64,000 nucleotides of DNA from Lineus longissimus (Eukaryota; Nemertea; Pilidiophora; Heteronemertea; Lineidae). Made by a program: the position numbers and the translations under genes. The notes below the pieces were generated by a model. The model had not been told where the DNA came from. It saw nothing but the letters and a program-made list of their open reading frames with translations, and ran no database searches. Below, piece after piece: positions 59,301 to 64,000 of the stretch; position 1 is the stretch's first letter, and each line of letters begins with the position of its first letter. The stretch is taken from positions 2,108,001-2,172,000 of the forward strand of contig NC_088320.1 in NCBI RefSeq assembly GCF_910592395.1. Direction: 5' to 3'.

Positions 59301-60686
59301 CAAGGAAACTTGCTATTCTGACTAAGTTTGCTGGTTCACGACAGCTTTTCGATAAGTTACGTTGTTCTCACATGTATGATTAAGGTGTTCTCTGAGAGAA
59401 TTAATCATTGTCGACAAGATGTATTAGGTCTGACGAGGGTCGTTGAGCAGTGGATATTTAGCTCATGTTTCGACAAGTATATATGTGATGTAGGCTATAA
59501 TCGAGTGTATCTATAATTGTTCATTGTTAGTGGGCAATGACACGTGATATGAGGTAGTGACATCGAGCTCCTTTAGATGGCCATTAGGGCATGTAATGAA
59601 TGGTAATGAAAGGTAATAAATCCATCAAATAATATCGTTGGATTATTCTACTTTGATTACGGAAACTGGCTTTGGCATCTTCATAATAGGAATGCTTTTG
59701 ATGAAATACTACGGTGGTTGATAGTAAGAAACTTTACTGGACGTTTCAGACAGCATCCGCGATCTTTCATCACAGTCATGATCACTTCTGGCAAGGGAAT
59801 AATTTGATGGCCATTTCTACCTACATGTATAATGAAACGTGATTGCATTGACTAATCCACCCATTACCTTTATTATGGACGTTATTGCTGATTAATTAGA
59901 CATGGTACAAATTATAGTTCGAATGGGGTATTAAAAATCTAAAAGAGGCTGTAAACCGTGATGAGAGATGGTGAAGGGAAATCACTATAATTTCAGACCA
60001 TTTATAACATCAAAAATGAATGATGAATATCAATTTTATCTTCCTTGATCTAATTTTATGCCAACCCTGTAAATGCCAGACAACTTCTTCAAACGAAAAA
60101 CACTACTCATCTGCATCGTAAAGAATACTCATTTTCCCTTTCGCCTCAGGACCTGGCGTGTTTTCCTCAATTACAGCCTATCTATAGCAACTGAGAGGAA
60201 ACATGAATATTATTTTCCTTCCATAACGAGCCCGTCTGGTTTACAGCCAGTCAATGGGTGGTTGTTCATTGCGGAATTATTAAGGGCCGTCCCGATATGA
60301 TGCATTGAATAAATGTTATGTATCGTCGTCCTCATAAAATAAAGCCCATAAGTCATTGTTTGGCAAAATTGATATTTTCGCCTAAGTCAGCTCTTTACCA
60401 TAAAAGGCGCCTCTGGTAAAAGTGCTTAACTCAATGTCTCATCTCCTGGTGTGTAGGAAGTCAATTGAATAACTGTTTAAGTTAGGCTGGGGACTCGGGC
60501 AGATTTACCTTATGCCTAAATCAAACAAATGTGACAGGGGCAGTTTTACATCAAGCGACATGACCGCCGGAAATAGCACACTCAAGAAAACACCATTTTA
60601 TTCTATTCAAATTGCCTAAGTCAGAATAAAACTGCCTAAATCGCATTTGAGTATTTGTCAAACTGCCTAGTCATCTTGACCAATAT
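50366..60686. other. Gene-poor stretch
   Basis: About 10 kb without a supportable gene. Holds a repeat motif (GAGGCAACACCACTGGAAGTT at about 50456), a local 40-bp imperfect duplication (51349-51388 and 51459-51496), and a 65-codon minus-strand open frame at 55930-56127 that is compositionally protein-like but has no recognisable family. Confidence 0.45.
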
Positions 60687-60757
60687 ACCAATATAGAAAA
60701 CTGCGTCGAAAATACCATCCCTTTTCCCGTATTTCCTGTCGGTAACTATACCGCTTG
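60687..60757 (+). repeat. Direct repeat, left copy (71 bp)
   Basis: Runs from ACCAATATAG to CTATACCGCTTG and recurs at 61358-61428 with scattered mismatches. The two copies flank the 72-bp tandem array and about 390 further bases. Confidence 0.8.
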
Positions 60758-60969
60758 TTTGGTGACGGATGATAATGTCAGCCGGTTTGTCTTGATATTT
60801 TTGTAATCATTCTCGGAAGAGGAAGGTTGTTTGGTGACGGATGATAATGTCAGCCGGTTTGTCTTGATATTTTTGTAATCATTCTCGGAAGAGGAAGGTT
60901 GTTTGGTGACGGATGATAATGGCAGCCGGTTTTTCCTGACATTGTGTAATCATCCTCGGAAGAGGAAGG
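60756..60969 (+). repeat. Tandem repeat, three units of 72 bp
   Basis: Units start at 60756, 60828 and 60900 with TGTTTGGTGACGGATGATAA and end GGAAGAGGAAGG. Units 1 and 2 are nearly identical; unit 3 has several changes. Confidence 0.92.
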
Positions 60970-63900
60970 GAATGACATCAGTTCGAGAAGGCTAAGACGG
61001 GCTGTCAACCTGTTGACCACTCACAACAATCCCGCGTAAGCCACGTCGAACTTCAAGCGATAAGGGCAAATGTCTGGACAGGAAATACAAAACGTCCATA
61101 AGTCACCATATATATTGGCAGATAACTATCAAGTCAGTTGTTGGAAAAATGGGAAGCAGATGATGATGACCATACGACGTTGATCTGTAATCGCCCGCGC
61201 CCAATCAGGCAGTGTTTGCAGTTAATCAGCAACACATTGTGGAGACGGTCCTGCAAATCGGACAAACTGGAATTTCCGACATCGCATGATTGGGGTTCAG
61301 TTAGTAACGTCGAACGACTACCAGAACAATTTTTCCTCCGTTGATAGAAACTTTTGTACCAATATAGAGATCTGCTTCGTAAATTCCATCCTTTTTCCCG
61401 TATTTGCTGCCGGCAACTATACCGCTTGATGCAAGATGGCTGACATGTACATGTATGAATTATATAGTTGATCTCTGTTCTCATACAATTGATACAAATT
61501 GGACATGCCTTGGGCGGGAATATACATTATACCGAGCGGACATTTTTTTCGAGCAGCATTCCAATGTGGAAGCCAATCTTGCTTTTTAGGCTCGCGGCTG
61601 GATGTGTTTGGAGAAGATAGCTCGCGCGGTGGGTTAGTTTATCGCCAAGTTTCGACTACCAATTTAAGGTATGCCTTCACGCTATTGGCATTGGATTGAA
61701 GACATTTAGCGCACTACAATTTCAAATAACTACAAGCTCATTATTAGTTCTGCTCAGGCAAAACAAATACTACTGAAATTACTTAAAACAAATCTCAAAT
61801 CCAGTCCCATCAATGTTGGCAATCCAAGTGCCAACGTTATGGTTTGAAATCTCTGGTGGCCGACTTGACAGTTCTACAGAACGAACCAATAAAGCTTCAG
61901 CAAATAGCGAACTTAAGTTATGATCGATGATAATTTGTGTTGTCATGTTTGGTAACTTTAGAGATTTTGAATATTTCCCGCAAGGATTCGTTTTCCGTTT
62001 GATCATCACGCGAGAGATTAATTTAGAAGTTGTTAACGTTCCATTTTTCTTCCTTAACACGACAAGCTTTAAATATTTCATTCGATAAAATTGTGCAAAT
62101 CGGTTTGGTTTTTGAAAACTCTTAACGGAGTAAATAAATGTTTTTGGGTGGGTTTCTACTGCGATTCCATAGCTAGTTGGCAAAGGACGCATTGACAATG
62201 CGTATTATAATAAACGTGAAATGCGCATTCCCACGCGGAGAGGGTTTTTTCCCCAATTTATCGTTTTACATTCCTGTAGAAAAAAACAAAAACGCAAAGG
62301 CCATCTCGAATCGCATGAGACAGAAAAATGGAACCCTGGTTTTTGATTTTATATCATGACCTCGGTGTCGCAAAAAAACATTTATAGATCCCTTTCCCGC
62401 TACGTGACGCGTCCGTTTGGTATCGGCTCCGATCCTGTTCATTTTCTGTTCTATATTAACTCGTTTTACTACTCACATCATGAAAAATACCCAGTAAAGA
62501 AAGTTGGGAAAACTCCGGCATCGATAAAAGGATTCTTATCTACCTTTCTTTATCCATGCGGCCTTCCTCGGAAACATGAAAACAGTGGAAACAATAAAAA
62601 GCAATCTGTACAAAACCCGCATGCGATTCTTTCTGTTTTATACAAAAGTATGAGGATAATGATGGGAATTATCCGCCAAAGATAACAGTCACGCCGCATC
62701 TTCAACCACCATACCTTGGATTGTTTCAATCAATATTTTGTAAGAAGTATATGCGCGCATATTATCTCCTTGAACCTGCTGGGTCTCCCTCTCGTCTCTC
62801 TCTTACATAGTTCGCTGTCCGTTTGCACTTCTTCGTAAGGCTTGCGAAATCTGCCACTGGCAACTAACGGCAAATTTTGACACCTCAAATGTTTGGAAAA
62901 GAGATTTTAGGACAATTTCAACGATTTTTCCTTAAAAGGGGATGCGTTGCACTCCCGAATTGCGTCTGGTTACGCCTATCGGATTGACCTAGGTTTTAGA
63001 TGTCTAGCAATTCTACGTTAAAAACATTTTCTCCAGATAAATTCTCAGAATCAATGAGTATACATGCTTCCCGAAATTGGTGGCTTACATTGGAACTAAC
63101 TTTTTCCCCCTTGTCCGTCATTAACGGCATTCAAGTATGTTGGTCAACCATGACGATCTCCTTTGTCCCTCCACCATAAGGCCTAGTTTCCCCTTATGAC
63201 ATCACTATTTCGGACACTCAGCGCCCCATTTCTGGAAAGGTGTATAACGCGTATTCGCGCTTACCGTCATCCCTTATGCATTACGTATTGCTTTTGAAGC
63301 ATCTTTTGAATACCTTGTTTCAGAGAAGAGCAAATGCATTTTCTTGTCCACGAAAGAACAACAAAAACCAATCATTGATTCCGTGCACGGTTATTATAAC
63401 AATCCCAATGCAGACAGTTATCGTGAGGCACTCCGGGTATTAATTAAACATCGTTTGTCAAAAAATCATCATAAAGCCTCGGGTCTGTACCGCAAATAAC
63501 CCGTGAAAACCTCCATCAGTCTCTCGTTTTCACTTTCTAAAGAAAGTTTACGAGAAGAGCGCTGTGGGTCCTGATTTAAACAACCACATTTGATCGGTTA
63601 GGTTTATGCGCAGCTGATAACTTTATGATGAGCTTCGTCAATTTCAACCCCAGAGGTTCAAATCTGTTTCAAACGGTACTATAAAAATTAAACCATTAGA
63701 TTTCTGACTGATTACGAATCTTAACGTTCGGTTAGATTAGGCAAAGGGAACGAAATGGGATGGAAGTAGGATTTTTCTTTTCACGACGGTTAAAAAGTTA
63801 ACATGTTGCTAGGTTTTACCTCTTCGATGCTAGTTTTATTTCTAATGTTCGTCGTTGGACCTCCAGCCATACCAATGTGGGATGGGGAATGTTTGCATGT

Positions 63901-64000
63901 ATGCATCTAGATGGCTCGGCTGTCGTCATCTGTTGTTGTTGTTGGCATGCAGTAAAACCCATTTCTTCCTCTGTCAATGTATACGCGCCTGCGCCTCTAC
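60970..64000. other. Gene-poor stretch to the right edge
   Basis: Contains the right copy of the direct repeat (61358-61428). The longest open frames are 139 codons on the minus strand (61779-62198) and 109 codons on the plus strand (62356-62685); neither shows a known motif or convincing splice context. Confidence 0.45.
61358..61428 (+). repeat. Direct repeat, right copy (71 bp)
   Basis: Counterpart of 60687-60757: begins ACCAATATAG, includes TTTTTCCCGTATTTGCTGCC and ends CTATACCGCTTG. Confidence 0.8.

Noticed and set aside
61779-62198. 139-codon minus-strand open frame
   Set aside because: No recognisable motif, no splice context, low-complexity composition; probably chance in AT-rich DNA.
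1-64000. CRISPR arrays, operons, phage or bacterial features
   Set aside because: The window is clearly eukaryotic, with introns, polyadenylation signals and LINE/SINE/MITE repeats; no such structures seen.

Overview
The window is a piece of an animal nuclear genome. Genes are split by GT-AG introns, mostly a few hundred bases to about 1 kb and up to 4 kb. The DNA is AT-rich and scattered with MITE-like, SINE-like and truncated LINE sequences. Protein content (STT3B, a TAX1BP1-type autophagy receptor, GPD1, METAP1D, an Aplysia/CD38-type ADP-ribosyl cyclase, nanos) and compact exons fit a marine invertebrate bilaterian, perhaps a spiralian. I cannot name the species. Splice models were built by eye. 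For the four genes complete in the window with several recognised exons, the exon lengths sum to an exact multiple of three and the phases match at every junction, which supports the models.

Layout. 1-5.1 kb (minus): the first 12 coding exons of STT3B, running off the left edge. 7.4-14.3 kb (minus): TAX1BP1-like gene, 14 coding exons, 914 aa. 15.5-23.8 kb (plus): cytosolic NAD-dependent glycerol-3-phosphate dehydrogenase, 8 exons, 351 aa. 27.5-30.3 kb (minus): mitochondrial methionine aminopeptidase 1D, 6 exons, 317 aa. 31.6-34.3 kb (plus): secreted/GPI-type ADP-ribosyl cyclase, 7 exons, 311 aa. 35.7-37.9 kb (minus): a two-exon, 79-aa tryptophan-rich protein I do not recognise, whose second exon and 3' UTR are tandemly duplicated. 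39.2-40.2 kb (plus): intronless nanos with a TATA box, followed by a 49-codon ORF in its apparent 3' UTR. From about 41.8 kb to the right edge there is no gene I can support, only repeats.

Most notable. The GPD gene shows the outline of a complex alternative-splicing locus. Three in-frame mini-exons with good splice sites (36, 9 and 66 nt) lie in the intron that starts immediately after catalytic Lys120. Two phase-matched alternative 3'-terminal exons, each with its own AATAAA, could be joined to a cryptic donor that overlaps the normal stop codon. One would give a short tail ending in Ser-Asn-Leu, the other a 44-residue tail. This recalls the C-terminal isoforms of Drosophila Gpdh. The ADP-ribosyl cyclase keeps its catalytic Glu and Trp residues but has lost the TLEDT motif. 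Its stop codon is followed 32 bp later by a 250-bp near-perfect foldback.

The genes do not form one pathway. Their linkage is informative: STT3B and GPD1L are neighbours on human 3p, and TAX1BP1, CALCOCO1, CALCOCO2 and METAP1D lie near human HOX clusters. The window may therefore descend from the Hox-bearing ancestral bilaterian linkage group.
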